This document shows positions 16,039 through 24,042 of a stretch of DNA of 33,701 bases, in pieces. The stretch comes from Asaia bogorensis. Lineage in GTDB: Bacteria > Pseudomonadota > Alphaproteobacteria > Acetobacterales > Acetobacteraceae. The notes beneath the pieces are model-generated. The model saw nothing but the letters and a program-made list of their open reading frames with translations. It had not been told where the DNA came from and searched no databases. The stretch is from assembly GCA_945861095.1 (NCBI GenBank), contig CAMATI010000022.1, positions 1-33,701 of the forward strand. The letters run 5' to 3'. The translations under genes were made by a program, and so were the position numbers. Every line of letters starts with the position of its first letter. The first letter of the stretch is position 1.

Positions 16039-17532
16039 ATGACCGAGCCCTGCGACCTGACCGCCGTCGAAGCCCGCCGCCTGATCGGCCGCAAGGGCCT
16101 TGCCCCCACCGAACTGCTGGAAAGTTGCATCGCGCGGATCGAGGCGGTCGACCATGCCGTCAACGCCATGGTGGCACGGGATTTCGATCGCGCCCGCGCC
16201 GCGGCCCGCAAGGCCGACGATGCGGTGGCGCACGCCAAGGCGTTGCCGCCGCTGCATGGCCTGCCGATCGGCATCAAGGACCTGGAGGAAACCGAGGGCC
16301 TGCGCACCACCCATGGCAGCGTGATCTTCCGCGATTACGTCCCGACCCAGGATGAGCGGGTCGTGGCCGTCGCGCGCCAGGCCGGGGCGATCGTCATCGG
16401 CAAGACCAACACGCCCGAATTCGGTGCCGGTGCCAACACCCGCAATGCCGTCTACGGCGCCACCGGCAATCCGTTCGACCCGGCGAAATCCTGCGCGGGC
16501 TCTTCGGGTGGGTCCGCCGTGGCGCTGGCGACCGGCATGGCGCCGATCTGCACCGGGTCGGACACCGGCGGGTCGCTGCGCAATCCGGCCGGCTTCTGCG
16601 GCATTGTCGGGTTTCGTCCGACCCCAGGCCTCGTTCCCAGCGACAAGCGCGGCATCGGCTGGTCGAACCTTCCCGTCCTGGGGCCCATGGCCCGCACCGT
16701 CGCGGACACCTGCCTGCTGCTGGGATCCATTGTTGGCGGCGATCCGCGCGACCCACTGGCGGCCACGGTGCATGGGCGGGACGTGCACCACCCCGGCGAT
16801 TTCTATCCGCCGGCGGAGGTCGATTTGTCCCGCCTGCGCGTCGCCCTGACCCCGGATTTCGGCTTTGCCCCGACCGAGCGCCACATCGCCGATGTCTTCG
16901 CCGAGAAGGCCGGTCTGTTCCGCCACGTTTTCGCCCGCGCCGAGGACACCACTCCGGATTGCTCTGGCATCGATGAATCCTTCGAAGTGCTGCGCGCCGT
17001 GGGCTTTCTGTCCAGCCATGCGGAGAAAGTCCGCACCCGGCCCCAGGATGTCGGCCCCAACGTGCGGGCCAATGTCGCGGAAGGGCAGCGTTACTCGGCG
17101 GCCGATGTCGCCCGGGCGCAGACCTTGCAGACCACGATCTACCGGCGCTGGCAGGCATTCTTCCAGACCCATGACGTGATCATAACGCCGACGATCACCA
17201 TCAGCCCGCGGTCCTGGCGGGAACTGTTCCCGGCCGAGATCGACGGCAAGGCGACCCGCACCTATTTCCACTGGCTGGCGTTGGCCTATGCGGTGACGCT
17301 GCCTGGCCATCCGGCGGTGTCGTTGCCGGTGGGCGTCGATCGCAACGGGATGCCGTTCGGATTGCAGATCGTGGGCCCGCGCGGAGGCGATGCGTTCGTG
17401 CTGTCCGTCGCCGCCGAACTGGAACGGATGCTGGCCGGCGATGCCCGAACCGCGCGCCCGGTCCCGGATCTGGCGAAATTGAAGGCGGCGCGTCCGATCA
17501 GCGACATGGAGGGGTTTATCGGCTTCGACTGA
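16039..17532 (+). CDS. amidase (amidase signature family)
   Basis: A 497-aa amidase-signature enzyme, separate in sequence from the one at 2315. The triad is complete: K80 in GLPIGIKDLEE, S155 in CAGSSGGSAVALATG and S179 in GSDTGGSLRNPAGFCG, again 24 residues apart. Its N-terminal helix (EARRLIGRKGLAPTELLESCIARI) begins right after ATG 16039, with GGAAAG about 10 nt upstream; the frame is open further upstream but without family similarity. No GatC-like partner follows. A short inverted repeat CTTCGAC/GTCGAAG spans the stop codon. It probably hydrolyses an aliphatic or aryl amide; the substrate is unknown. Confidence 0.92.
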   Translation: MTEPCDLTAVEARRLIGRKGLAPTELLESCIARIEAVDHAVNAMVARDFDRARAAARKADDAVAHAKALPPLHGLPIGIKDLEETEGLRTTHGSVIFRDYVPTQDERVVAVARQAGAIVIGKTNTPEFGAGANTRNAVYGATGNPFDPAKSCAGSSGGSAVALATGMAPICTGSDTGGSLRNPAGFCGIVGFRPTPGLVPSDKRGIGWSNLPVLGPMARTVADTCLLLGSIVGGDPRDPLAATVHGRDVHHPGDFYPPAEVDLSRLRVALTPDFGFAPTERHIADVFAEKAGLFRHVFARAEDTTPDCSGIDESFEVLRAVGFLSSHAEKVRTRPQDVGPNVRANVAEGQRYSAADVARAQTLQTTIYRRWQAFFQTHDVIITPTITISPRSWRELFPAEIDGKATRTYFHWLALAYAVTLPGHPAVSLPVGVDRNGMPFGLQIVGPRGGDAFVLSVAAELERMLAGDARTARPVPDLAKLKAARPISDMEGFIGFD

Positions 17533-17615
17533 GGCCGGTCGAAGTCGCCATGGACAGACGGGTGGGAGGCCGAGCGTTGAGCCATACTCGCCGCCCTGAC
17601 CACTGGCATATGGGT

Positions 17616-17718
17616 GGAAGCTGTCATTGCGAGAGCAGCGAGGCAATCCAGGGGTCTGGCACGATTGATCCCGTCGGTTGCCCTGGATTGCTTCGCCGCG
17701 TTCGCAATGAAAGCTTCC
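17616..17718. repeat. large REP-like hairpin between convergent genes
   Basis: Two 38-nt arms, 17616-17653 and 17681-17718, are inverted copies with five mismatches (GGAAGCTGTCATTGCGAGAG on the left; reverse complement GGAAGCTTTCATTGCGAACG on the right). The unit TCATTGCGA...GCAATCCAGG is a widespread palindromic repeat of alphaproteobacteria. It lies between the convergent amidase and monooxygenase genes and may terminate transcription from both sides. Confidence 0.8.
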
Positions 17719-17732
17719 GTTGTCACCATGGG

Positions 17733-19046
17733 TTACTGGTCCGGTCGGTCCAGCCCGTAATGATCGCGCAACGTGGTGCCATCGTATTCGGCGCGGAACA
17801 GGCCGCGCTTGCGCAGCAGGGGCACGACCTCGGCGATGAACACCTCCAGCATGGAAGGCAGGATGGGTGGCATCAGGTTGAAGCCGTCCGCCGCGCCGTC
17901 GCGCACCCAGTCTTCCATCAGGTCGGCGATCTGATCGGGCGTGCCAGATGTCACGAAATGGCCGCGCGCGCCGGCCATGTATCCCAGCAATTGCCGCAAG
18001 GTCGGCTTTTCGCGGCGCACCAGGCCGACGATCACCTCGGTGCGGCTGCGGGCGGCCTCGACCTTGTCCGGATCGGGGAAGTCTTCCGGCGATAGCGGGC
18101 GATCCAGTGGCAGATGCGAGAAATCATGCCCGCCGAACCGTCCGGACAGGCGCTTGCGGCCGACTTCCGGGTCGCTGAGGTCGTTCAGCTCGCGGGAGAT
18201 GCGGTTGGCTTCCGCCTCGGTCGAACCGATGACCGGACTCAGTCCGGGCAGGATCAGGACCTGCGCGGGGGAGCGGCCTGCCTCGACCGCCAGACGTTTC
18301 AGGTCGGCGTAGAATTCCTTGGCGGTCGCCTTTTCCATCTGCGCGGTGAACACGGCTTCGGCATGGCGGGCGGCGAAACGGCGGCCGGTGTCGGACGAAC
18401 CGGCCTGCACGAAGACCGGGCGTCCCTGCGGTCCTCGCGGAATATTGAGCGGCCCGGCAATCTGGTAGTGCGGACCCACGTGATTGACGGGGCGGATGCC
18501 GTCCGCGCGGGCGTATAACCCGGCGGCGCGATCATCCAGGACCGCGTCGTCGGTCCAACTGTCCCACAGGCCGGTCACCACGCGCATGTACTCCTCGGCG
18601 CGCTCATAGCGTTCGGCATGGCTCGGCGGCGGTGCGGCACTGAAATTGCCGGACGCGGTGGCCAGCCAGGTGGTGACGATATTCCAGCCGACCCGCCCGC
18701 CGGTCATGTGATCCAGGGAGGCGAACTGGCGCGCGAGATTGAATGGCTCGGTGTAGGTCGTGGAGCAGGTGGCGATCAGCCCGATCCGGCTGGTGGCGCC
18801 GGACAGGGCCGCCAGGGTGGTAACGGGTTCCAGCCAGGTGCGCGGCGCGCGGGCCACGTCGTCGCCCGCGGCGAGGGTGTCGGCCAGGAAGATGGAGTCG
18901 AAACAGGCGGCCTCGGCCTTGCGGGCGAGGTCGGTGTAGTAACGGATATCGGTCAGCGGCAGGGGCGATGCCGTCGGGTGCCGCCACGCGGCTTCGTGAT
19001 GGCCGCGCCCGTGGATGAAAAGATTGAGGTGCATGGTCGGGGCCAT
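17733..19046 (-). CDS. LLM-class flavin-dependent monooxygenase (NtaA/DszA/SnaA family)
   Basis: A 437-aa TIM-barrel monooxygenase of the two-component FMNH2-dependent type. Family blocks are HLNLFIHGRGHHEAAWRHP at the N-terminus, FDSIFLADTLAAGDDV, LDHMTGGRVGWNIVTTW, AERYERAEEYMRVVTGLWDS, GPLNIPRGPQGRPVFVQAG and a C-terminal GFNLMPPILP. Relatives oxidise nitrilotriacetate, EDTA, dibenzothiophene sulfone or alkyl sulfur compounds, and need reduced flavin from a separate reductase, which is absent nearby. ATG 19046 is preferred with GGCGAG about 8 nt upstream; a GTG at 19055 adds three residues and an ATG at 19034 removes four. It is monocistronic. The substrate is unknown. Confidence 0.92.
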   Translation of the reverse strand: MAPTMHLNLFIHGRGHHEAAWRHPTASPLPLTDIRYYTDLARKAEAACFDSIFLADTLAAGDDVARAPRTWLEPVTTLAALSGATSRIGLIATCSTTYTEPFNLARQFASLDHMTGGRVGWNIVTTWLATASGNFSAAPPPSHAERYERAEEYMRVVTGLWDSWTDDAVLDDRAAGLYARADGIRPVNHVGPHYQIAGPLNIPRGPQGRPVFVQAGSSDTGRRFAARHAEAVFTAQMEKATAKEFYADLKRLAVEAGRSPAQVLILPGLSPVIGSTEAEANRISRELNDLSDPEVGRKRLSGRFGGHDFSHLPLDRPLSPEDFPDPDKVEAARSRTEVIVGLVRREKPTLRQLLGYMAGARGHFVTSGTPDQIADLMEDWVRDGAADGFNLMPPILPSMLEVFIAEVVPLLRKRGLFRAEYDGTTLRDHYGLDRPDQ

Positions 19047-19310
19047 GGTGGTCACTCGCCCCGGTCGGGACGTCGTCCGGGACTCGCCGGGGTCATCGGT
19101 TCAACCTTCGGCCGCGATGCCGCCATAACCATCCGTCATCCCTCCACCGGTATCGGTCGTGCAAAGGGTAGGCGCCGAACCTCGGCGGGAGCAAGGCGGC
19201 GGGGGGCGAGCGGAGGGGGCGGTTCCAATCGCTGCTATCGCTTCATCTGTGGGGAGTAGACGGTTTCGATCGCCTGGAGACCAAATCCACCGGTGGCGCT
19301 GATCCGCCAG

Positions 19311-19464
19311 CGCCTTCTTCGTGCCCTTCGAATCTTCGTGGTGGAGAATCGCGGAATCGCGGTTCGTGGTGGTCCTGTCCAATGGGGCAATTCCGGACAG
19401 GCAAGGTGTCCTTGGTTGCGTCCGCAATTTTTCACCGCGAAGACACGAAGCGCACGAAGAAGCG
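19311..19464. repeat. compound inverted repeat of the CTTCGTG type
   Basis: The left arm 19311-19350 (CGCCTTCTTCGTGCCCTTCG and on) and the right arm 19426-19464 (containing CACCGCGAAGACACGAAGCG) are imperfect inverted copies over about 39 bp. A smaller perfect inverted repeat, CCTGTCC (19374-19380) and GGACAGG (19395-19401), lies in the loop. The arms resemble the TTCGTG-rich repeats scattered in many bacterial genomes. Function unknown. Confidence 0.75.
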
Positions 19465-19570
19465 AGATTGCGGCCGGCGCCGGCGAACGCTATCGGGCCG
19501 ACGGCGAAAGCCGGGTTCCCAACGGGCAGCGCGACAAGAACCATTCTAATTGTGGTCCGGCACCGCCATT

Positions 19571-19655
19571 CCGTCATGGCCGGGCCTGGTTCGGCAATCC
19601 GCGTTGCAACGGCAGGGGGCGGGTTGGGGGATCAAGTCCGGCAATGACGGTGAGT
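19571..19655 (+). repeat. dispersed palindromic repeat, copy B
   Basis: This aligns over its whole length with the reverse complement of 1718-1800, sharing GGATCAAGTCCGGCAATGAC exactly. The hairpin arm that is perfect in copy A (TTGCCGGA) is mutated here (TTGGGGGA), so the palindrome is decayed. It lies just downstream of the acyl-CoA synthetase stop. Confidence 0.7.
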
Positions 19656-19663
19656 ATGGACAC

Positions 19664-22510
19664 CTATGGGTCATTATTTCGGCCGGTCGACATCAGATCC
19701 AGCCGCACGGTCATCTCGTTCAGGCCCGCATGGGTCGCTTCGAACCCAAGTTCGCGCATCAGAGCCAGCATTGGCCGATTGTCCCGCAGCACGGACCCGA
19801 CCAGGGACCCGATCCCCTGACGGCGGGCATGGGCGATGATCGCGCTCATCATCGATGTGCCCAACCCGCGTCCGTGCCAGTCGCTGCGGACGACGATGGC
19901 GAACTCGGCGCTTGCCTTGTCGGGATCGGCATTCATACGGACGACGCCCAGGGGCGTATCATCCAAAGATGTATCGTCCAGGGGGGCATGTCCGAGGGGG
20001 GCATGTCCGATGGGTGCATCATCCGACGGGCCGGCATTCCGGACGGCGAAGGCGATCAGCGCCATTTCTCGGTCGTAATCGATCTGCGTCAGGCGGGCCA
20101 GGAGCGTCGGCTCCAGTTCGCGCATCATCCCGTGGAAGCGGGCCCGGATGTCCTCGGGCGCCAGAAGGTGGTGCATGCGCACCAGGCCGTCGGCGTCGTC
20201 GGGGCGGATCGGTCGCACGCGCACCCGCGTCCCGTCATGCAACTGGATGTCGGTCTCCAACTCATGCGGATATGGCAAGATCGCCATCGGGACGGCGGTG
20301 GCGGGATCGCCAATCCGGATGCGTGCATCCAGCGCGATCACGCCCGCGGCGTTCGCCAGAAACGGATTGATGTCGAGTTCGACGATCTCTCGGTGATCCA
20401 TCGCCAGTTGTGCCACATTGATCAGCAATTGGCAGACGGCGTCCAGGTCGACCGCGGGGCGTCCACGAAACCCATGCAGCAGGCGCGCGATCCGGGTCCG
20501 CTCGACCAGCGCCCGCGCCAGTTCGGCATCCAGCGGCGGCAGGGCCAGCGCGGTATCGGCCACGACCTCTACCGCGACACCGCCTTGGCCGAACATCACC
20601 ACCGGGCCGAAGGTCGGATCGACGCTGATCCCGACGATCAGTTCGAAGCTGTCGGGGCGCTGGATCATCTCCTCGACCAGGAATCCGTCCACGGTTGCAT
20701 GCGGTCGCTCCCGGGCGACGCGTTCGGCCATGGCTTCGGCGGCGGCGCGCACCGTGGCGGCGCCGACCAGGTCCAGAATGACGCCGCCGATTTCGGTCTT
20801 GTGAACGATTTGCGAGGACCGGATCTTGAGCGCGACCGGCACGCCGAACGCCGCGGCGGCGTCTCCGGCGGCGTCGGGCGTGGTCGCCACACGGCTGCGC
20901 ACCGTAGGGATATTGTAGGCGTTCAGGACGGTTTTCACCCCGATCGGGTCCAACCAATCCTGTCCGGCCGCTCGGGCGACGGCAAAGACGGCGCTGGCCG
21001 CTTCGCGGTCGGGGGCGATGCCGGCACCCTCTGTTGGGTTCGGGACATGGCGCAACTGCTTCTGGTTGCGGGCAAATTCCGCGAGTTGCGCGTAGCCGTC
21101 GATCGCGGTGGCGATGTTGTCGAAGGTCGGGATGGACGCATCCGCCAGGGCGGCGCGCGCGGTTTCCGCGTCCCGGGCGCCGAACCAGCAGGCCAGCAGG
21201 GCGGGGGATGATCCTGGCGATGATCCTGGCGATGCCCCTGGGGATGGTCCTGGGCGCCGGTGTTGCCACGCCCTGATCAATCCGTCCGCCGCGTCCTGGG
21301 CCGACGCCACCCCGGTTGGGCAGAACAGCGCCAGGATGGCATCGGTCCCGGGGTCGGCCAGCAGCGCGGCGGCGGCCTTCTCATAGCGTTCTCCGTTGGC
21401 ATCGCCGATGATGTCGATCGGATTCGCGTGCGACCAGGTCGGCGGCAGCACGGCATTGAGTGCGGCCTGCGTGTCCGGCGATAACGGGGCGAGCGTGCCG
21501 CGCAGGTCCAGCAGCGCGTCGGCGGCCAACACCCCGAAACCGCCGCCATTGGTCAGGATGGTCAGTCCGGTGCCCTTGATGCGCCCGGTGCCCTTGATAT
21601 GCCCGGTGCCCTTGATATGCCCGGTGCGGGACAGGGTTTCGGCGGCGGTGAACAACTGCTCCAACCCGGTGACCCGCAGCAGCCCGGCCCGCCGGAACGC
21701 CGCGTCGTAGACCGCATCGGACCCCGCCAGTGCCCCTGTATGCGACGCCGCCGCGGCGGCCGCCCCGGGGTGGCGACCGGACTTGACCACGATCACCGGC
21801 TTGTTGCGCGCGGCGGCGCGTGCGGCGGACATGAACTTCCGGGCCGATGCGATGCTCTCGACATAGAGCAGGATGGCCTTGGTTTCCGGGTCGGAGGCGA
21901 CAAAGTCCAGCAGATCGCCGAAATCGACATCCGCGGTATCGCCCAGCGAAACCAGATAGCGAAAGCCAAGGCCCCGCGCGGTGGCCCAGTCCAGCAAGGC
22001 GGCGGCCACGGCGCCGGATTGGGTGAAGCAGGCGATCGGTCCGGGTTTCGCGGCCACATGGCTGAAACTGGCGTTTACCCCGGCGGACGGAGCCAGCATG
22101 CCCAGGCAGTTCGGCCCGATGATGCGCAACAGCGCCGGACGCGCGACATCCAGCATCGCCTGGCGCCGTTGTGCCCCGGCCGCGCTGCCGCCCTCTCCGA
22201 ACCCCGCCGTGATCACCACGGCGCCGGCACAGCCGCGTTCGGCCAGTTGTCCGATCAGTCCGGGAACCGTGTCGGGCGGCGTGGCGATGATGGCGAGGTC
22301 GGGCGCTTGCGGCAGGGACGCGACATCGGGCCAGGCTCGCAGACGGTCGATGTCGCTTTCGCGCGGGTTGATTGGCATCAGGGTGCCGGTGAATCCGGCC
22401 GAACGCATGTTGGACAGCACGACATGGCCGACGGCACCGGGCCTGGCGGATGCCCCGATCACCGCGACGGCGCGGGGCGCAAACAGGCGGTCGAGGTTGC
22501 GGATCGTCAT
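19664..22510 (-). CDS. ADP-forming acyl-CoA synthetase fused to GNAT acetyltransferase (Pat-type)
   Basis: A 948-aa fusion. Residues about 8-110 are a CoA-binding Rossmann domain (LFAPRAVAVIGASARPG), followed by succinyl-CoA-ligase-like flavodoxin domains with the phospho-histidine H257 in SHTGALAGSDAVYDAAFRRA. Residues about 525-730 are an ATP-grasp domain (AAAFGVPVALKIRSSQIVHK, FELIVGISVDPTFGPVVMFG). Residues about 745-935 are a GNAT domain (RVRPIRPDD, RSDWHGRGLGTSMM). This is the layout of Pat-type protein lysine acetyltransferases, in which the ligase part often regulates rather than catalyses; retention of H257 leaves ligase activity possible. Three in-frame tandem-repeat expansions (about residues 295-315, 420-435, 829-850) are unusual. 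ATG 22510 fits the family start. Confidence 0.88.
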   Translation of the reverse strand: MTIRNLDRLFAPRAVAVIGASARPGAVGHVVLSNMRSAGFTGTLMPINPRESDIDRLRAWPDVASLPQAPDLAIIATPPDTVPGLIGQLAERGCAGAVVITAGFGEGGSAAGAQRRQAMLDVARPALLRIIGPNCLGMLAPSAGVNASFSHVAAKPGPIACFTQSGAVAAALLDWATARGLGFRYLVSLGDTADVDFGDLLDFVASDPETKAILLYVESIASARKFMSAARAAARNKPVIVVKSGRHPGAAAAAASHTGALAGSDAVYDAAFRRAGLLRVTGLEQLFTAAETLSRTGHIKGTGHIKGTGRIKGTGLTILTNGGGFGVLAADALLDLRGTLAPLSPDTQAALNAVLPPTWSHANPIDIIGDANGERYEKAAAALLADPGTDAILALFCPTGVASAQDAADGLIRAWQHRRPGPSPGASPGSSPGSSPALLACWFGARDAETARAALADASIPTFDNIATAIDGYAQLAEFARNQKQLRHVPNPTEGAGIAPDREAASAVFAVARAAGQDWLDPIGVKTVLNAYNIPTVRSRVATTPDAAGDAAAAFGVPVALKIRSSQIVHKTEIGGVILDLVGAATVRAAAEAMAERVARERPHATVDGFLVEEMIQRPDSFELIVGISVDPTFGPVVMFGQGGVAVEVVADTALALPPLDAELARALVERTRIARLLHGFRGRPAVDLDAVCQLLINVAQLAMDHREIVELDINPFLANAAGVIALDARIRIGDPATAVPMAILPYPHELETDIQLHDGTRVRVRPIRPDDADGLVRMHHLLAPEDIRARFHGMMRELEPTLLARLTQIDYDREMALIAFAVRNAGPSDDAPIGHAPLGHAPLDDTSLDDTPLGVVRMNADPDKASAEFAIVVRSDWHGRGLGTSMMSAIIAHARRQGIGSLVGSVLRDNRPMLALMRELGFEATHAGLNEMTVRLDLMSTGRNNDP
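19980..20025 (-). repeat. 15-bp in-frame tandem repeat in GNAT domain coding region
   Basis: AGGGGGGCATGTCCG occurs at 19980-19994 and 19995-20009, with a degenerate third unit to about 20025. It encodes IGHAPLGHAPLDD; the adjoining DDTSLDDTPLG looks like an older expansion. It falls in a loop of the acetyltransferase domain. Confidence 0.8.
21207..21254 (-). repeat. 12-bp in-frame tandem repeat, four units
   Basis: Four consecutive 12-bp units (GATGATCCTGGC twice, then GATGCCCCTGGG and GATGGTCCTGGG) cover 21207-21254. They encode the low-complexity linker GPSPGASPGSSPGSSP of the acyl-CoA synthetase part. Confidence 0.9.
21568..21627 (-). repeat. 18-bp in-frame tandem repeat, 3.3 units
   Basis: CGGTGCCCTTGATATGCC is repeated at 21586-21603 and 21604-21621, with a variant copy at 21568-21585 and a 6-bp partial copy to 21627. 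It encodes TGHIKGTGHIKGTGRIKGTG, a six-residue repeat inserted just before the LTILTNGGGFGVLAADALLD strand. Confidence 0.93.
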
Positions 22511-22890
22511 GGGGTGCCAGGGCGGGGCGAGGCCGAGCGGCGATGGCGGCAGGTCATTCCATTGTCCCTGGTTCGCTGGCGTGGCCTATGCCGTGCCTGT
22601 CGGCAGGGCAATGGGTGTCGGTTGAAGTCGGTTACGGGACGTGAGAGTGCCGCGCCGTGGCGGATTCCGCCTTGACCTATGTCATCGATCGGCGGGCGCG
22701 CCGTGGAAGGGCATCGGCGGGCGCGCCGTGGCGGGCGACAATGATTCTGACGCCATCCGCTTCGGTGGCATCCCCCGCGGGGCGCTCGTTTTCGGTGCGA
22801 CCGTATCAGGATGGCCACAATGATCGGCCGGTAGACAGCAGTATTGACGCGTTCTAGGTTTCGCGCTGAAGAAAAACCTGGGAGGCAATC
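22511..22890. other. 380-bp divergent intergenic region
   Basis: This lies between the reverse-strand acyl-CoA synthetase and the forward solute-binding protein. It holds two perfect direct repeats (22688-22731) and candidate promoter boxes (TTGACC near 22673, TTGACG near 22845) without clearly spaced -10 boxes. The ribosome-binding site GGGAGG lies a few bases before the ATG at 22891. No gene is credible. Confidence 0.55.
22688..22731 (+). promoter_or_regulatory. paired 19-bp direct repeats, possible operator
   Basis: ATCGGCGGGCGCGCCGTGG occurs at 22688-22706 and 22713-22731, starts 25 bp apart, each containing the palindrome GGCGCGCC. The pair lies about 160-200 bp upstream of the binding-protein gene in a divergent promoter region. 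Two identical sites would suit a dimeric regulator, but simple duplication is equally possible. Confidence 0.4.
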
Positions 22891-23862
22891 ATGCTGAAAA
22901 CCGCCGTCGCGCTTGCCGCTGTCACATTGGCTGCCGTGGTGTCTTGGGGGAAGCCGATCGAGGCACAGGAGGCGGGATGGCCGAACCGGCCGGTCCGGCT
23001 GATTGTGAATTACGGCCCCGGCGGTTCCAGCGACAACTCGATCCGTCCGTTCAGCTCGCCGTTGAGCGTCGCGCTTGGCCAGCAGGTGGTGATCGAGAAC
23101 AAGGGCGGCGCGGCTGGCGCGATTGGCGCCGAGGCGGTGCAGAAATCGCCTCCCGATGGCTACACGTTCCTGGTTACGCCCGTTGCCGCGCTGATGATCC
23201 TGCCGCAGGTGCGCAAGACGCCCTACGATCCGTTCAAGGATTTCGTGCCGGTCATCAAGCACGCCGATTCGATCTCCCCGCTGACCGCGCATCCGTCACT
23301 CGGCGTCAAGACGCTGAAGGAATTGGAGGCGGTGGCGAAAAAGCAGCCGGGCAAGCTGAGCTTCGGCGGTGTGGGGCTGGGCACGTCCACCCAGTTGGTG
23401 GCGCTGATGCTGAACCAGGCGATGGGGGCCGACATCCTGTACATCCCCTATCGCGGCGCCGGAGAGGCATTGCCCGATATTCTGGGCGGCACGGTGCAGG
23501 TGTTCGTCGACCCGAGCGGCCTGCCGCATGTCTATGCCGGGAAGCTGAATTTGCTAGCGGTGTTCAATGAGACCCGGCATCCCGATTTCCCCGATGTTCC
23601 ATCGGTCTGGGAAGTGTATCCGGGTATCAGGACGTCGTCCTGGTTCGGCATGTTCGCTCCGGCTGGCACGCCGCCGGCGATCGTGCGGAAGATGAACGCG
23701 GCCATGGCGGCCATTGCGAAGACGCCCGAGATGCAGGCGCAGTTGCTGAAATTCGCAAGCCGAGCGACCGCGAACAGCCCGGAGGAATTTGGGGAGCTGC
23801 TGAAGGCTGACTATCAGAAGTACGGGGATTTGATCCGGACATACAAAATCACGATGGATTGA
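22891..23862 (+). CDS. tripartite tricarboxylate transporter substrate-binding protein (Bug/TctC family)
   Basis: A 323-aa periplasmic solute-binding protein. The signal peptide (MLKTAVALAAVTLAAVVSWG, cleavage near EAQ-EAGWP) precedes the Bug signature WPNRPVRLIVNYGPGGSSDN. Further family blocks are LGQQVVIENKGGAAGAIGAE, SPPDGYTFLV, ILYIPYRGAGEALPDILGG and ASRATANSPEEFGELLKADY. Bug proteins bind carboxylates or aromatic and amide-like compounds with a Venus-flytrap fold. No TctA/TctB membrane subunits are in the window, so it is an orphan, as is common where this family is amplified. ATG 22891 follows GGGAGG by about 6 nt. Confidence 0.93.
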   Translation: MLKTAVALAAVTLAAVVSWGKPIEAQEAGWPNRPVRLIVNYGPGGSSDNSIRPFSSPLSVALGQQVVIENKGGAAGAIGAEAVQKSPPDGYTFLVTPVAALMILPQVRKTPYDPFKDFVPVIKHADSISPLTAHPSLGVKTLKELEAVAKKQPGKLSFGGVGLGTSTQLVALMLNQAMGADILYIPYRGAGEALPDILGGTVQVFVDPSGLPHVYAGKLNLLAVFNETRHPDFPDVPSVWEVYPGIRTSSWFGMFAPAGTPPAIVRKMNAAMAAIAKTPEMQAQLLKFASRATANSPEEFGELLKADYQKYGDLIRTYKITMD

Positions 23863-24042
23863 TCCCGGCGGTCGAACCATTGACCGGTGCGCTGCCGACT
23901 CCCTGCCTTGGTCGCGCAAGAACCACGGCGGGGAGGGCTGCCGTCCGGACAGGGTGTCTGGCAGCGGCATCACGGGGTACGATGCCAACCATCGGGCAGT
24001 GCCTGCGACTGACCGCAATGCCGCGTACCAAGCTGGCTCGCT

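Larger units (their letters stand above)
19056..19663. other. 608-bp repeat-rich intergenic region
   Basis: This lies upstream of the reverse-strand monooxygenase and downstream of the reverse-strand acyl-CoA synthetase. No gene is credible. It contains a compound inverted repeat (19311-19464) and copy B of the dispersed palindromic repeat (19571-19655). The monooxygenase promoter should lie near 19060-19200 but no clear boxes were recognised. Confidence 0.6.

Noticed and set aside
15685..17646. 653-aa reverse-strand open frame
   Set aside because: Antisense of the second amidase and its flanks, including an intergenic hairpin; no domain is recognisable and no ribosome-binding site fits.
19550..21211. 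553-aa forward open frame
   Set aside because: Antisense of the synthetase/GNAT gene running into a dispersed repeat; composition is shadow-like.
21568..21627. CRISPR-like short repeats
   Set aside because: Contiguous 18-bp units without spacers, in frame inside a gene; a coding tandem repeat.
22641..22823. 60-aa forward open frame before the binding protein
   Set aside because: It contains the 19-bp direct repeats, has no ribosome-binding site and a composition typical of random GC-rich sequence.
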